Of a DNA stretch of 64,000 bases, positions 1 through 9,233 are shown piece by piece. How positions within the stretch are numbered: position 1 is the stretch's first letter; each line of letters opens with the position of its first letter. Origin of the DNA: Streptomyces tuirus (GTDB taxonomy: Bacteria; Actinomycetota; Actinomycetes; Streptomycetales; Streptomycetaceae); the NCBI RefSeq assembly GCF_014701095.1, contig NZ_AP023439.1, positions 5,692,001 to 5,756,000 on the forward strand, written 5' to 3'. Below the pieces are notes generated by a model. The model worked only from the letters and a program-made list of their open reading frames with translations. It searched no databases and was not told the origin of the DNA. Made by a program: the position numbers and the translations under genes.

Positions 1-138
1 GGGGTTTGACGTGCGGCGACGTGCGCATTCAGGACCGGCTGCCAAGCGATGGAGTTCGCACCCGACCGAAGTGGATCAGTAAGGGAAGGGACCGAAGAAG
101 GGAGTGTTTATCGTCAGGCAGACGACTATGATCGCCGC

Positions 139-897
139 ATGCCCTACGACCCGTCAGCGTTCCCGCCCTTCGCCGTCACCGTGGACCTGGTCGTACTGAC
201 CGTGCGCCGTCATGCTCTCTGTGCGCTGGCGGTACGCAGGGGCGAAGCGCCGTTCCAGGGGCGTTGGGCGCTGCCCGGCGGCTTCGTACGGGCCGACGAG
301 GACTTGGCGCAGGCCGCGGCCCGGGAGCTGGCCGAGGAGACCGGACTGAGCGTCCACGACCCGTCCGTCCCGGCTCAGGACAACGGTGCACATCTGGAGC
401 AGCTCGCCACCTACGGAGACCCCAAGCGGGACCCCAGGATGCGGGTCGTGAGTGTCGCCCACCTCGCTCTCGCCCCCGACCTGCCCGCGCCCCGGGCCGG
501 CGGAGACGCCAGCAACGCGCGCTGGGCCCCGGTCGAGGAACTGCTGCAGCAGGGCGGCTACGGGCGGGACGCCGAGCCGGTGGCGCCACTCGCCTTCGAC
601 CACGCACAGATCCTCGCGGACGGAGTGGAGCGCGCCAGATCCAAGATCGAGTACTCCTCGCTGGCCACCGCTTTCTGCCCGCCCGAGTTCACCGTCGGGG
701 AACTGCGCCGTGTCTACGAGGCGGTGTGGGGCGTGGCGCTCGACCCACGCAACTTCCACCGCAAGGTCACGGGCACCCCCGGCTTCCTCGTTCCCACCGG
801 TGGGACGACAACCCGCCAGGGCGGACGCCCGGCCCAGCTCTTCCGCGCCGGCGGCGCGACGCTGCTCAATCCCCCGATGCTGCGCCCCGAGGTGTGA
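139..897 (+). CDS. Nudix hydrolase with C-terminal winged-helix (NrtR-like)
   Basis: A 252-residue protein if the ATG at 139 is used; the frame is open to an ATG at 49, but that adds 30 residues of little conservation-like character. The N-terminal half has a Nudix box in which GGFVRADEDLAQAAARELAE is followed by ETGL, so the G-x5-E-x7-REUxEExGU pattern is nearly complete (the first E position reads D). The C-terminal 80 residues (from about SSLATAFCPPEFTVGELRRV) have the form of the winged helix found in NrtR, where an ADP-ribose-sensing Nudix domain controls NAD genes. I infer either ADP-ribose pyrophosphatase activity or NrtR-type repression. No NAD gene is adjacent, so the target is unknown. 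Confidence 0.82.
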   Translation: MPYDPSAFPPFAVTVDLVVLTVRRHALCALAVRRGEAPFQGRWALPGGFVRADEDLAQAAARELAEETGLSVHDPSVPAQDNGAHLEQLATYGDPKRDPRMRVVSVAHLALAPDLPAPRAGGDASNARWAPVEELLQQGGYGRDAEPVAPLAFDHAQILADGVERARSKIEYSSLATAFCPPEFTVGELRRVYEAVWGVALDPRNFHRKVTGTPGFLVPTGGTTTRQGGRPAQLFRAGGATLLNPPMLRPEV

Positions 898-1043
898 CCG
901 GCAAGCCTGCCGTGCACACCCGCCGTGGGTCTCGCCGGGCCCGGAACTCGGCCCGCACGCAGTCCGGTCGCGGGCGCCCGTCCTGCCCGAGACGGACCTC
1001 AGGGTGCCCGAAAAACCGGACATAGCGCGCTATCTTGCTGCGA

Positions 1044-3314
1044 GTGATCGAGGCCTTCGGACTGACCAGCAACCCACGCAAAGAGCTTCCGCCCGCGGCC
1101 GACGATGTCTCCTTCGAGGCGCGGGCGGGCCGCATCACCGCGCTGCTCGGAGCGCCGGGCGCCGGCAAGACGACGGTCCTGAGACTGATGCTCGAACTGC
1201 AACAGGGGCGTGGCATCACCCACTTCCGGGGCCGCCCCCTGCATCGCATCGCCCATCCCTCGCGCGAGGTCGGTGTGCTGCTGGGCGATGTGCCCGGGCA
1301 TCCCGCCCGCACGGTCCGGGGTCATCTGCGCATGCTGTGTGCTGCCGCGGGCGTCCCGGTCCGGCGTGCCGACGAAGTCCTGGAGGCCGTCGGGCTCGTG
1401 AGCCTGCGCGAGGAGCGCCTCGGCACCCTCTCCCGCGGCATGGACCGGCGCCTGGGCCTGGCCTGTGTCCTCCTGGCCGATCCGCACACCCTCGTCCTCG
1501 ACGACCCCGCAGCCGGGCTCTCGACGCGCGAGAGCACCTGGCTGCACGGCATGTTGCGCGCCCACGCCGCCCAGGGCGGCACGGTTCTCTTCACCACGTC
1601 CGACCCCAAGGGGGCCGCGCGCACGGCCGACCGGGTCGTCACCCTGGAACAGGGCAGGCTCGTGGCCGACCAGGAGGCCGCGGAGTTCTCGCGCACCCGC
1701 CTCCGCCCCCGAGTCGCCGTACGCAGCCCGCACGCGGCCCGTCTGGCGCTTCTCCTGGCCAAGCAGGCCCGCAGCTCGCGGCGCTCCGTCGAAGTCGTCC
1801 ACGAGGGCGGCAACCGCCTTTCGGTGTACGGCGGTACGTGCGCGGAGATCGGCGAGATCGCGTTCCGCCACGGCATCGTCGTTCACCAACTCGCCGACGA
1901 GATCGGGGACATGGGGCCCGGTGCGGGGAGCGCTCAGGCAAGCGGAGTGTCTGACGGAGCCCGCGTCGAGGCAGGGCGCATCACTGACGCGTCGCATGAC
2001 CGGGATCTCGTGGAGTCAGGACGCACTACCGAGGTGACCGACGACCGAAGTCTCGATGAGTCGGACCGCGCCACTGATGTACACCGGACAACCCTCGTGC
2101 CCCAGCCCGGAGAACAGGCACGCTCTCTCGACCTTTCGCGACCGTCCACACCACACCCCACGGCCCACACGACCGAGTCACGTCCCAGTCTTGAGTCGGC
2201 GTCCCTCCCGGACGCGCTGGAGTCGGTCACGAGCGAGCCCTCTCCCTCCACGGGAGATCCGACAGCCCCCACGGATGAGTCGTCGCCCACACCCGCGCCG
2301 GAATCCCACCCGGACGCACTGAAGCCGGTCGCGAACCCCCCGTCGCTGTCCTTCGGGCAACCGCAGCTGTCCGACGCCGAGCCGGATGAGCTCTTGGGTG
2401 CCTCCTCGGCCCATCACCCAGGCGACGGTTCCCCGGCGGCGACCGCGGCCTCGCCGCACAGGACGCCGCGCCCCGCCCGTGCCCGCACGGTTCGCACGCT
2501 CGACGCGCTGCCTCCTCTGCCGCCCCCCATCTCCGTCCGCTCCGCCCCCAGCCCCCTCCGCCCTCTCCGTTACGAGATCCGCCGCGCCACCGGGATCGGC
2601 ACCGGGTTCCTGACCGGGGCCGTCACGCTCGCCGTGTCCGCCGTGATCGCCGTAGTGCTCGCACGGATCGGGCACACTCCGCAGCCGCGCCTGCTGGCCG
2701 CGTGGCCGCAGGAGCTTCCCCTGCCGCCCGCTGCGCTCGGCGCGGGCCTGCTCGGCGCGCTGGCCTTCGGCGACGAGTTCCGTCACCCCGCCCTGGCCGC
2801 GGACCGCGGCACCGTGCCCCGCCGGCTGGGGCTGCTGGCCGCCAAACTGCTCGTCTCCTCGGCCACCGCGCTGGTGCTGGCCGTCCTCACTGTCGGCTGC
2901 GATGCCGAAGTGCTCTATCTCGTCTACGGACGGGAGCTCGCCCAGGTTCCCGTCGACTGGCTCCCACTGGGTGCCAGTTGGATCGGGCTCGTGGTCGGCT
3001 GCGCCTGGGCCGGAGTACTCGCCGCAGGCGTCTTCCGGTCCACCTCGGCCGGACTCGCCGCCGTGGGCGCCGTCCCCCTCCTCGTCGTACCTGTCGTGCA
3101 CAAGCTCGTGAACGGACCGTCCGTGCGAACGGCGGCCGGGCTCCCCATGCGGCTGCGGGAGGCCCTTCTGCCGCGGTGGCCCTTCGGAGGCGAGCGCTAC
3201 CTGGAGGCCGTGCTCAGCGTGGTCTCCCAACCCGTAGGCGCCGCACTGGCGTTGTCGCTCACCGCGCTGCTCTGCGCGTATCTGCTCACCACCCTGCGCA
3301 GCAGGTTCCGGTGA
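1044..3314 (+). CDS. ABC transporter ATPase-permease fusion with long disordered linker
   Basis: Start GTG 1044 is preferred (protein begins V-I-E-A-F-G-L), with TTG 1035 possible; about 756 residues. Residues 1-240 form an ABC nucleotide-binding domain: Walker A GAPGAGKTT near 35, a degenerate signature LSRGMDRR and Walker B LVLDDPAAG. Residues about 290-480 are a low-complexity linker rich in S, T, P, E and D. The last 250 residues contain about six hydrophobic segments, so ATPase and permease are on one chain, probably a homodimeric exporter in the membrane. A perfect 12-bp palindrome (ATAGCGCGCTAT, 1022-1033) lies just before the start. The substrate cannot be read from the sequence. From memory, the gene before whiH in S. 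coelicolor is of this type. Confidence 0.85.
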   Translation: MIEAFGLTSNPRKELPPAADDVSFEARAGRITALLGAPGAGKTTVLRLMLELQQGRGITHFRGRPLHRIAHPSREVGVLLGDVPGHPARTVRGHLRMLCAAAGVPVRRADEVLEAVGLVSLREERLGTLSRGMDRRLGLACVLLADPHTLVLDDPAAGLSTRESTWLHGMLRAHAAQGGTVLFTTSDPKGAARTADRVVTLEQGRLVADQEAAEFSRTRLRPRVAVRSPHAARLALLLAKQARSSRRSVEVVHEGGNRLSVYGGTCAEIGEIAFRHGIVVHQLADEIGDMGPGAGSAQASGVSDGARVEAGRITDASHDRDLVESGRTTEVTDDRSLDESDRATDVHRTTLVPQPGEQARSLDLSRPSTPHPTAHTTESRPSLESASLPDALESVTSEPSPSTGDPTAPTDESSPTPAPESHPDALKPVANPPSLSFGQPQLSDAEPDELLGASSAHHPGDGSPAATAASPHRTPRPARARTVRTLDALPPLPPPISVRSAPSPLRPLRYEIRRATGIGTGFLTGAVTLAVSAVIAVVLARIGHTPQPRLLAAWPQELPLPPAALGAGLLGALAFGDEFRHPALAADRGTVPRRLGLLAAKLLVSSATALVLAVLTVGCDAEVLYLVYGRELAQVPVDWLPLGASWIGLVVGCAWAGVLAAGVFRSTSAGLAAVGAVPLLVVPVVHKLVNGPSVRTAAGLPMRLREALLPRWPFGGERYLEAVLSVVSQPVGAALALSLTALLCAYLLTTLRSRFR

Positions 3315-3376
3315 CGACTGTCCGTAACCCTTAGTCCGGCCATGCGCACAACTCCCCGCAGAACGCCCATTTCTTT

Positions 3377-3383
3377 CCGATAA
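3377..3383 (+). promoter_or_regulatory. Possible sigma-WhiG -10 element upstream of whiH
   Basis: TCCGATAA at 3376-3383 matches seven of eight bases of the GCCGATAA -10 element of sigma-WhiG promoters, and whiH is a known sigma-WhiG target in S. coelicolor. No TAAA -35 element is found at the usual 15-bp spacing, so this is a weak assignment. Confidence 0.3.
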
Positions 3384-3475
3384 GGCGTCAATTGCGACGG
3401 GGTGAGCGATCACCCTTTCGTGTGCTTTTCACCAAAGACCTCAAGGGAGTTGGAGGCGGCGCCGACAAAGGATGC

Positions 3476-4363
3476 GTGAGTACCCTTGCGCACACCATGA
3501 TGACCGCCGCCCGCTCCGCTGACTCCGGCCTCGCGAGCCCGGGCGAACTCGACCGCTACCCGTACGCCGAGGCGCCCGCCGTCGACCGTGTCGGGATCCC
3601 TGCCTGGGACGGCGGGGACTCCGAGCTGGGCCGCGTGGGCCGCCGCGCCGCGGGCAGCCGCGGCCGAGGGCTGCACGGCCAACTCGTCCAACAGCTGGGT
3701 CAGATGATCGTGTCCGGCGATCTGGGCGCCGACCGCCCCCTGGTGCCCGAGGAGATCGGCCAGCGCTTCGAGGTCTCCCGCACAGTCGTCCGCGAGTCGC
3801 TCCGCGTCCTGGAGGCGAAGGGTCTGGTGAGCGCCCGTCCGAACGTCGGCACGCGCGTGCGCCCCGTCAGCGACTGGAATCTCCTCGACCCGGACATCAT
3901 CGAGTGGCGGGCCTTCGGGCCGCAGCGCGACGATCAGCGTCGCGAGCTGAACGAGCTGCGGTGGACGATCGAGCCGCTCGCCGCCCGCCTCGCCGCCGGG
4001 CACGGACGCGAGGACGTCCAGCAGCGCCTCGCGGACATGGTCGAGATCATGGGGCACGCGATGGCCCAGGGTGATGCGCTCACCTTCTCCCGCGCCGACT
4101 CCGAGTTCCACTCGCTGCTCATCCAGGTCGCGGGAAACCGCATGCTGGAGCACCTCTCCGGGATCGTGTCCGCGGCCCTTCAGGTCTCCGGCGGCCCGGT
4201 CACGGGCTGTGACCGGCCGAACGAGACGTCCCTGGCGCACCACGGTCGCATCTGCGACGCCCTCGCCGCCGGCGACGGAACGGCGGCCGAAGCGGCCATG
4301 CGCCAACTTCTCACGGTCCACCCCGAGGTGGAACGGGTCGTGCCCGCCCCGCGCGAGCACTGA
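3476..4363 (+). CDS. whiH: Sporulation transcription factor WhiH (GntR family)
   Basis: A 295-residue GntR/FadR-type repressor. The GTG at 3476 is chosen because AAAGGA precedes it and the resulting N terminus (VSTLAHTMMTAARSADS) matches my memory of S. coelicolor WhiH; the frame is open upstream to 3392. The winged-helix domain occupies roughly residues 65-135, including the recognition-helix-like stretch RFEVSRTVVRESLRVLEAKG, and is followed by an FCD-type all-helical ligand domain with a conserved D/H pattern. In Streptomyces WhiH acts during septation of aerial hyphae and is transcribed by sigma-WhiG. It lies directly upstream of hrdB, the order known in S. coelicolor, and is closed by a strong hairpin at 4440-4478. 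Confidence 0.95.
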   Translation: MSTLAHTMMTAARSADSGLASPGELDRYPYAEAPAVDRVGIPAWDGGDSELGRVGRRAAGSRGRGLHGQLVQQLGQMIVSGDLGADRPLVPEEIGQRFEVSRTVVRESLRVLEAKGLVSARPNVGTRVRPVSDWNLLDPDIIEWRAFGPQRDDQRRELNELRWTIEPLAARLAAGHGREDVQQRLADMVEIMGHAMAQGDALTFSRADSEFHSLLIQVAGNRMLEHLSGIVSAALQVSGGPVTGCDRPNETSLAHHGRICDALAAGDGTAAEAAMRQLLTVHPEVERVVPAPREH

Positions 4364-4439
4364 CCGAGTTCCGCGGGCGGCGCGGCCGGGTGTGCCACCC
4401 CCCTCCTGTGGCAGTGCCTGATCGGTGATCCGCCTCCCA

Positions 4440-4478
4440 TCGGACCCCGTGGGATCCTTGGGATCCTGCGGGGTCCGA
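4440..4478 (+). terminator. Rho-independent-type terminator after whiH
   Basis: Ten-base arms at 4440-4449 and 4469-4478 are perfectly complementary, and inside them GGGATCC and GGATCC arms close on a TTG loop. It lies 77 bp after the whiH stop and insulates hrdB from whiH read-through. Confidence 0.75.
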
Positions 4479-4788
4479 CGGCGCGAAGGGGCCGGGACCC
4501 GGCAGGGCGGCCGGGTCGAACCGTATGTGACCTCATTTGTCAGCGTCTGACCGTTTTTGTTCGCTTACGGGGTGTGACTCGGGCCACGCAGATTGGGCGT
4601 AACGCTCGTGGGAAGAACGCGATGACCTAAGAGGTGACAGCCGCGGAGGGAATACGGACGTCGTTCACGGCGCTGTGCATCTCCCCGGCCCCCGCCCGCG
4701 CCGTCGGCCCATCCCCAAGCCGGCGGTCGGCTCCTGTCCACTGTGGACGGGGCCGGAAGCCGTTTTCCAACGTTCCGAGAGGTTGTTC
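4479..4788 (+). promoter_or_regulatory. hrdB upstream region
   Basis: This 310-bp stretch between the whiH terminator and the hrdB start has no convincing gene. The AT-richer patch around 4530-4610 (TTTTTGTTCGCTTAC, then GGGCGTAACGCTCG) is where a promoter would sit. In other Streptomyces the main hrdB promoter depends on the ECF sigma factor ShbA; I cannot assign its boxes from sequence alone. Confidence 0.4.
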
Positions 4789-6330
4789 GTGTCGGCCAGC
4801 ACATCCCGTACGCTCCCGCCGGAGATCGCCGAGTCCGTCTCTGTCATGGCGCTCATTGAGCGGGGAAAGGCTGAGGGGCAGATCGCCGGCGATGACGTGC
4901 GTCGGGCCTTCGAAGCTGACCAGATTCCGGCCACTCAGTGGAAGAACGTACTGCGCAGCCTCAACCAGATCCTCGAGGAAGAGGGTGTGACGCTGATGGT
5001 CAGTGCCGCAGAACCCAAGCGCACCCGAAAGAGCGTCGCAGCGAAGAGTCCCGCCAAGCGCACCGCGACCAAGACGGTCGCGGCCAAGGCGGTGACCACC
5101 CGGAAGGCCACTGCCACCGCCACGCCGGCGGCGCCCGCCGACGAGCCCGCTGCCGAGGAGGAGGCACCCGCCAAGAAGGCGGCTGCCAAGAAGGCGACCG
5201 CCAAGAAGGCGGCAGCGAAGAAGACCGTCGCCAAGAAGACGGCGGCCAAGAAGACCGGCGCCAAGAAGGACGACGCCGAGATCGTCGAGGAGGAGGTGCT
5301 CGAGGAGGCAGCCCCCGGCAAGGCCGGTGAGGAGCCCGAGGGCACCACCGAGAACGCGGGCTTCGTGCTCTCCGACGAGGACGAGGACGACGCGCCTGCC
5401 CAGCAGGTCGCCGCCGCCGGAGCCACCGCCGACCCGGTCAAGGACTACCTCAAGCAGATCGGCAAGGTCCCCCTGCTCAACGCCGAGCAGGAGGTCGAGC
5501 TCGCCAAGCGCATCGAGGCGGGTCTGTTCGCCGAGGACAAGCTGGCGAACGCCGACAAGCTGGCCCCGAAGCTCAAGCGCGAGCTGGAGATCATCGCCGA
5601 GGACGGCCGCCGCGCCAAGAACCACCTCCTGGAGGCCAACCTCCGTCTGGTGGTCTCCCTGGCCAAGCGCTACACCGGCCGCGGCATGCTCTTCCTGGAC
5701 CTCATCCAGGAGGGCAACCTCGGTCTGATCCGCGCCGTCGAGAAGTTCGACTACACCAAGGGCTACAAGTTCTCCACGTACGCCACCTGGTGGATCCGTC
5801 AGGCGATCACCCGCGCCATGGCCGACCAGGCCCGCACCATCCGTATCCCGGTGCACATGGTCGAGGTCATCAACAAGCTCGCGCGCGTGCAGCGCCAGAT
5901 GCTCCAGGACCTGGGCCGCGAGCCCACCCCGGAGGAGCTGGCCAAGGAACTCGACATGACCCCCGAGAAGGTCATCGAGGTCCAGAAGTACGGCCGCGAG
6001 CCCATCTCCCTGCACACCCCGCTGGGCGAGGACGGCGACAGCGAGTTCGGTGACCTCATCGAGGACTCCGAGGCCGTCGTTCCGGCCGACGCGGTCAGCT
6101 TCACGCTCCTGCAGGAGCAGCTGCACTCCGTCCTGGACACCCTGTCCGAGCGCGAGGCGGGCGTCGTCTCGATGCGCTTCGGCCTCACCGACGGTCAGCC
6201 GAAGACCCTCGACGAGATCGGCAAGGTCTACGGCGTCACGCGCGAGCGGATCCGCCAGATCGAGTCCAAGACCATGTCGAAGCTCCGCCACCCGTCGCGT
6301 TCGCAGGTGCTGCGCGACTACCTCGACTGA
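4789..6330 (+). CDS. hrdB: RNA polymerase principal sigma factor HrdB
   Basis: A 513-residue group 1 sigma-70. The GTG at 4789 is chosen because GAGAGG lies 7 bp upstream and the N terminus then reads [16 protein letters not shown], as in HrdB. Residues 1-65 are region 1.1-like; 75-210 are an Ala/Lys-rich spacer with repeated KKAAAKKA blocks and acidic runs, typical of actinomycete HrdB. The catalytic core follows: region 1.2 ([16 protein letters not shown]), region 2 with the promoter-melting stretch [18 protein letters not shown], region 3, and region 4.2 with TRERIRQIE. It directs vegetative transcription and is essential. The final six codons and stop are the left attachment site of an integrated element, and the reading frame is unaltered. 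Confidence 0.98.
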   Translation: MSASTSRTLPPEIAESVSVMALIERGKAEGQIAGDDVRRAFEADQIPATQWKNVLRSLNQILEEEGVTLMVSAAEPKRTRKSVAAKSPAKRTATKTVAAKAVTTRKATATATPAAPADEPAAEEEAPAKKAAAKKATAKKAAAKKTVAKKTAAKKTGAKKDDAEIVEEEVLEEAAPGKAGEEPEGTTENAGFVLSDEDEDDAPAQQVAAAGATADPVKDYLKQIGKVPLLNAEQEVELAKRIEAGLFAEDKLANADKLAPKLKRELEIIAEDGRRAKNHLLEANLRLVVSLAKRYTGRGMLFLDLIQEGNLGLIRAVEKFDYTKGYKFSTYATWWIRQAITRAMADQARTIRIPVHMVEVINKLARVQRQMLQDLGREPTPEELAKELDMTPEKVIEVQKYGREPISLHTPLGEDGDSEFGDLIEDSEAVVPADAVSFTLLQEQLHSVLDTLSEREAGVVSMRFGLTDGQPKTLDEIGKVYGVTRERIRQIESKTMSKLRHPSRSQVLRDYLD

Positions 6331-6331
6331 G
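6310..6331 (+). repeat. attL: 22-bp direct repeat at the 3' end of hrdB
   Basis: Bases 6310-6331 are identical to 45590-45611. They span the last hrdB codons (encoding LRDYLD), the TGA stop and one base beyond. Identity stops on both sides (G against A before, T against C after). With an integrase 113 bp downstream, this is the left junction of a site-specific insertion. Confidence 0.92.
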
Positions 6332-6345
6332 TCAGATCCACTCCG

Positions 6346-6381
6346 GCGCCCCTGACCTGCTGCTTTGCGGGTCGGGGGCGC
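6346..6381 (+). terminator. Element-borne terminator now serving hrdB
   Basis: Twelve-base arms at 6346-6357 and 6370-6381 pair with one G-T wobble around a TGCTGCTTTGCG loop, followed by CTTTCG. It lies 15 bp after the hrdB stop and inside the element, so it replaces the terminator displaced to 45630-45660. Confidence 0.75.
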
Positions 6382-6443
6382 TTTCGTGTGCCAGCACAAC
6401 GCTGCTACTCCAGATATCGCACCTCCTGGCATATGCTTTTGGC

Positions 6444-7340
6444 ATGGTCATATATCCGGACATAGCCTCACTCCTCGACTCCTGGCTCATCCACCTCGCC
6501 GCCGAGCGGAAGAGCGAGCAGACCCTGAAGACCTACGGCGACGGGGTGCGCGCCTTCCTGCGGTGGTGTGAGGTGGCAAAATGCCCACCGATCCTCGACC
6601 GGCCCACGGTCAACACCTTCGTCTCCGCCCTGCTGGATGGGGGCGCGGAGGCGTCCACCGCACGGTCCCGGCAGCTGGCCGTACGCCGCTTCAGCGCCTG
6701 GTTGGCCGACGAGGGTGAGATCGACACCGACCAGCTCCTGACCCTCAAGCCGCCGAAGCTCGACCACAAGGTCGTCCAGGAGCTGGACGACGACCAGCTC
6801 CGAGCATTGATCAAGGCGTGCAAGGGCAAAGATCTTCGCGACCGGCGCGACGAGGCGATCGTCCGCCTCATGGCTGAGACCGGGGCGCGAGCCGGCGAGA
6901 TCGTCGGCATGAGCGTCGCCGACATCGACCTGAAGCGAGGGGCGGCCATCGTGCGGCGAGGCAAGGGAGGAAAGGGTCGCACCGTGCCCGTCGGCCCGCA
7001 GACGGCCCAAGCGCTTGACCGGTACATCCGGGACCGCAGGACGCACCGGCTCGCCCAGACGCCTGCCCTGTGGCTCGGCGAGCGAGGCAAGGGCTTCACC
7101 TATGACGGCCTGTATGTCGCTCTGAGGTACCGCGCTGACCGGGCCGGGATCCCGGACTTCCACCCGCATGTGCTCCGCCACACCGCCGCTGGGCGATGGC
7201 TCGCCGCCGGGGGAAGCGAGGGCGGTCTGATGGCCATGGCGGGTTGGTCGCGGCGCGACATGATCGACCGCTACACCCGTTCGACGTCCGAGCGTCGCGC
7301 GGCCGAGGAAGCCCGCCGACTCAACCTAGGGGACCTGTGA
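6444..7340 (+). CDS. int: Tyrosine recombinase (integrase)
   Basis: A 298-residue XerC/D-type site-specific recombinase. Residues 1-90 form the SAM-like core-binding domain; the catalytic domain follows. Visible active-site residues are R149 (ETGARAGEI), the H-x-x-R box at 242-245 (HVLRHT), W268 in the second H/W position (MAGWSRRDM) and nucleophile Y277 (IDRYTRST). It is the first gene inside attL and reads away from hrdB, so it is almost certainly the enzyme that inserted the element at the hrdB 3' end. It is shorter than many actinomycete ICE integrases (about 380-450 residues) and lacks an obvious arm-binding domain. No excisionase is recognised next to it. Confidence 0.93.
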   Translation: MVIYPDIASLLDSWLIHLAAERKSEQTLKTYGDGVRAFLRWCEVAKCPPILDRPTVNTFVSALLDGGAEASTARSRQLAVRRFSAWLADEGEIDTDQLLTLKPPKLDHKVVQELDDDQLRALIKACKGKDLRDRRDEAIVRLMAETGARAGEIVGMSVADIDLKRGAAIVRRGKGGKGRTVPVGPQTAQALDRYIRDRRTHRLAQTPALWLGERGKGFTYDGLYVALRYRADRAGIPDFHPHVLRHTAAGRWLAAGGSEGGLMAMAGWSRRDMIDRYTRSTSERRAAEEARRLNLGDL

Positions 7341-7633
7341 AGAACTACATGAGGCCCTCTTGGAATGCGCGGACAACCCCGCCAGGCTCGCCGTTCCAGC
7401 AGCCGGCCCAGATCGTATTGATGCTGCGTTGTACTGCGTGCAAGCGGAAAGTCGCCCATGTGACGTCCGACGGAGACCTGGAATGGTGGAACGGTGATCG
7501 TCACGAGGCCTGCGGAGTCTTCGACTTCGAGTCGGTGAGGGGGCTGGTCACACCCCCGTACCGCAAGTATGGGAAGACCGGCGAACAGCAACCGGCGGTG
7601 AAGATCACTCCGCTCCCGCACGGCGCGTGTTAA
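7337..7633 (+). CDS. Hypothetical protein, element-borne
   Basis: A 98-residue reading frame starting with GTG 7337, which overlaps the integrase stop by four bases (GTGA); ATG 7349 is an alternative. It contains a CxxC pair (LRCTACKRKV) and a later single Cys, hinting at a small zinc-ribbon-like fold. It looks translationally coupled to the integrase. I do not recognise a family; directionality factor and accessory roles are both possible. Confidence 0.5.
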   Translation: MKNYMRPSWNARTTPPGSPFQQPAQIVLMLRCTACKRKVAHVTSDGDLEWWNGDRHEACGVFDFESVRGLVTPPYRKYGKTGEQQPAVKITPLPHGAC

Positions 7634-7767
7634 CCTCGGCGGTCCAGCGCTTTGCCCGCTGAGTAACCGTCGGCGCGAGCTGCACGCGGCAGTGACTTGA
7701 ACCGGTGGCCTAAGACAGGCCGGATGACGGACCGGGAAGATCCTTAAGGATAGGACTTCCTGCTGTC

Positions 7768-8073
7768 ATGACCGCGCGTTCCATGAGCGCTGCTGAGCGC
7801 TCCCTGCGAGCTCAGATCGCCGCCCATACGTTGTGGGCCAACTGCGACGACCCCTCCGCACACACCGCCCCTGCTCGCAAGGCGTTCCTCGACCGCTTCG
7901 AGCGTGAGGTGGATCCGGACGGCACCCTCACCACCGAAGAGCGCGCACGCCGTGCTGACCACGCACGGAGGGCGTACTTCAAGCGCCTCGCTCTGGCATC
8001 CTCACGAGCACGCGCTGCCAAGGCCGCCGTCCGCCGGGCCACCAAGGGCGGAGGTGGCCGCGATGCCGCCTGA
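7768..8073 (+). CDS. Small conserved phage/plasmid-type protein
   Basis: A 101-residue, strongly basic, Arg/Ala-rich helical protein (SAAERSLRAQIAAHTLWANC near the N terminus). Similar sequences are common in Streptomyces prophages and integrative elements, as far as I recall, always without known function. An AGGA lies upstream of the ATG, and a perfect 12-bp palindrome (ATCCTTAAGGAT, 7740-7751) lies in the 134-bp gap before it, a possible operator or promoter element. Its end overlaps the start of the next gene, so the two are probably co-translated. Confidence 0.6.
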   Translation: MTARSMSAAERSLRAQIAAHTLWANCDDPSAHTAPARKAFLDRFEREVDPDGTLTTEERARRADHARRAYFKRLALASSRARAAKAAVRRATKGGGGRDAA

Positions 8074-8935
8074 GATCGAAGCCGCCGACCGCGACCGTGC
8101 CCGGCAGCTCACCGACGAGATCAAGACCACGCTCACCGCCGCGTGGGGTCTGATCGTGGAGGCGTATGAGATGCGGGCTTGGATTGCCCTCGGCTACGAG
8201 TCGTGGGACCGCTATTGCGCCGAGGAGTTCGACTCCGCCCAGCGACTCCGGCTGCCCCGCGAGGAGCGGTCGGGCATCGTCACCTTGATGCGGGACGCAG
8301 GCATGAGCCTCCGCGCCATCGAGGCGGCGACGGGGGTGAGCCGCGAGACCGTGCGTCGTGATCTTTCAGGTGACACGGTTGTGTCACCAGGGAGGGGCAC
8401 AGCCGACCCCGACGTGTTGCCGATCTGCGGGACGGCCGGGGATCACGAAGCCCCGACGAAGTCGACTGCCATAACCGGGCTCGACGGCAAGACGTACCGG
8501 CAGGAGTCCCGGAACGCGAAGCAGACAAAGACCGCCGAGGCCAGCAGGATGCGCAAGGAGACCCTCCGCAAGAAGGAAGAGGCCGAGCGCCTTGTCGGCC
8601 AGAAGGCGGGAGGTTTCGCCGCCAAGCTTCAGTCCGGCGAAAACCTACCCGGGGAGGTGGACAAGTACGGCCGCTACCTCAGGGTCACGGTTTCCGATGC
8701 CGCCGAGGCTTGCCGCGCAGCTGCCAAGGCTTACGAGGAACTATTGGCGGCAGCTCGGAACGTCGACGCCGTCGCCGATGCCGAGGACTCGTTCGTCTCG
8801 ACTTTGAGCGGTGAGTTCACCCTCCTCAAGGCGAAGGGCTCCGCACTCCATTGGCACGCGGAGGAGTTTATAGAGACTGCGGCGGACCTTGCCCATGTCC
8901 TGCGAGCAGGTGACTTCCCCCATTTTGGCGACTGA
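8063..8935 (+). CDS. HTH DNA-binding protein, ParB/plasmid-type
   Basis: A 290-residue protein starting at ATG 8063, with GGAGG 9 bp upstream, overlapping the preceding gene by 11 bp. An early helical region (residues 1-75) is followed by a clear helix-turn-helix at about 80-100 (MSLRAIEAATGVSRETVRRD), then the motif GLDGKTYR near 140 that is frequent in phage and plasmid ParB-like/regulatory proteins. A charged coiled-coil-like stretch (RMRKETLRKKEEAERL) and a helical C terminus follow. It probably binds DNA in element control or replication. The iteron array at 9234-9429 begins 300 bp downstream and is the natural candidate for its target. Confidence 0.7.
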   Translation: MPPEIEAADRDRARQLTDEIKTTLTAAWGLIVEAYEMRAWIALGYESWDRYCAEEFDSAQRLRLPREERSGIVTLMRDAGMSLRAIEAATGVSRETVRRDLSGDTVVSPGRGTADPDVLPICGTAGDHEAPTKSTAITGLDGKTYRQESRNAKQTKTAEASRMRKETLRKKEEAERLVGQKAGGFAAKLQSGENLPGEVDKYGRYLRVTVSDAAEACRAAAKAYEELLAAARNVDAVADAEDSFVSTLSGEFTLLKAKGSALHWHAEEFIETAADLAHVLRAGDFPHFGD

Positions 8936-9233
8936 CCCCTAACTCCAGCTGCCTGCAGAAGGGAATTCCAGTGACGGACTAGCAGAGCAAAAGGAGCGAC
9001 GCCCGGACGGCACCCCCGGCATGGATGCATTCCTGCCGGGGTGGGCTCGGGGCCGCCCAGGGGAACTGCGGCGGGTTCGTCGTAGCCCCGTCAGGGGTGC
9101 CTGGCCAGGTCGGCAACGAACGCCTACGCCGGAAGAGATTTATTCGGTCGACGACCAGACGGTGTCGGTCATGCGCCGGTGAAGTAAATTTCCGCCCAGG
9201 CTCTCTAGCGGCTCATCGCGCGTCACCGCCCAC

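Noticed and set aside
6310-6331. tRNA gene as attachment site
   Set aside because: The repeated sequence is the coding end of hrdB; no cloverleaf can be drawn around either copy.
4627-6432. 601-codon open frame opposite hrdB
   Set aside because: Shadow of the GC-rich coding strand; the product is a Leu/Gly/Val-rich low-complexity chain with no family features, while hrdB is unmistakable.
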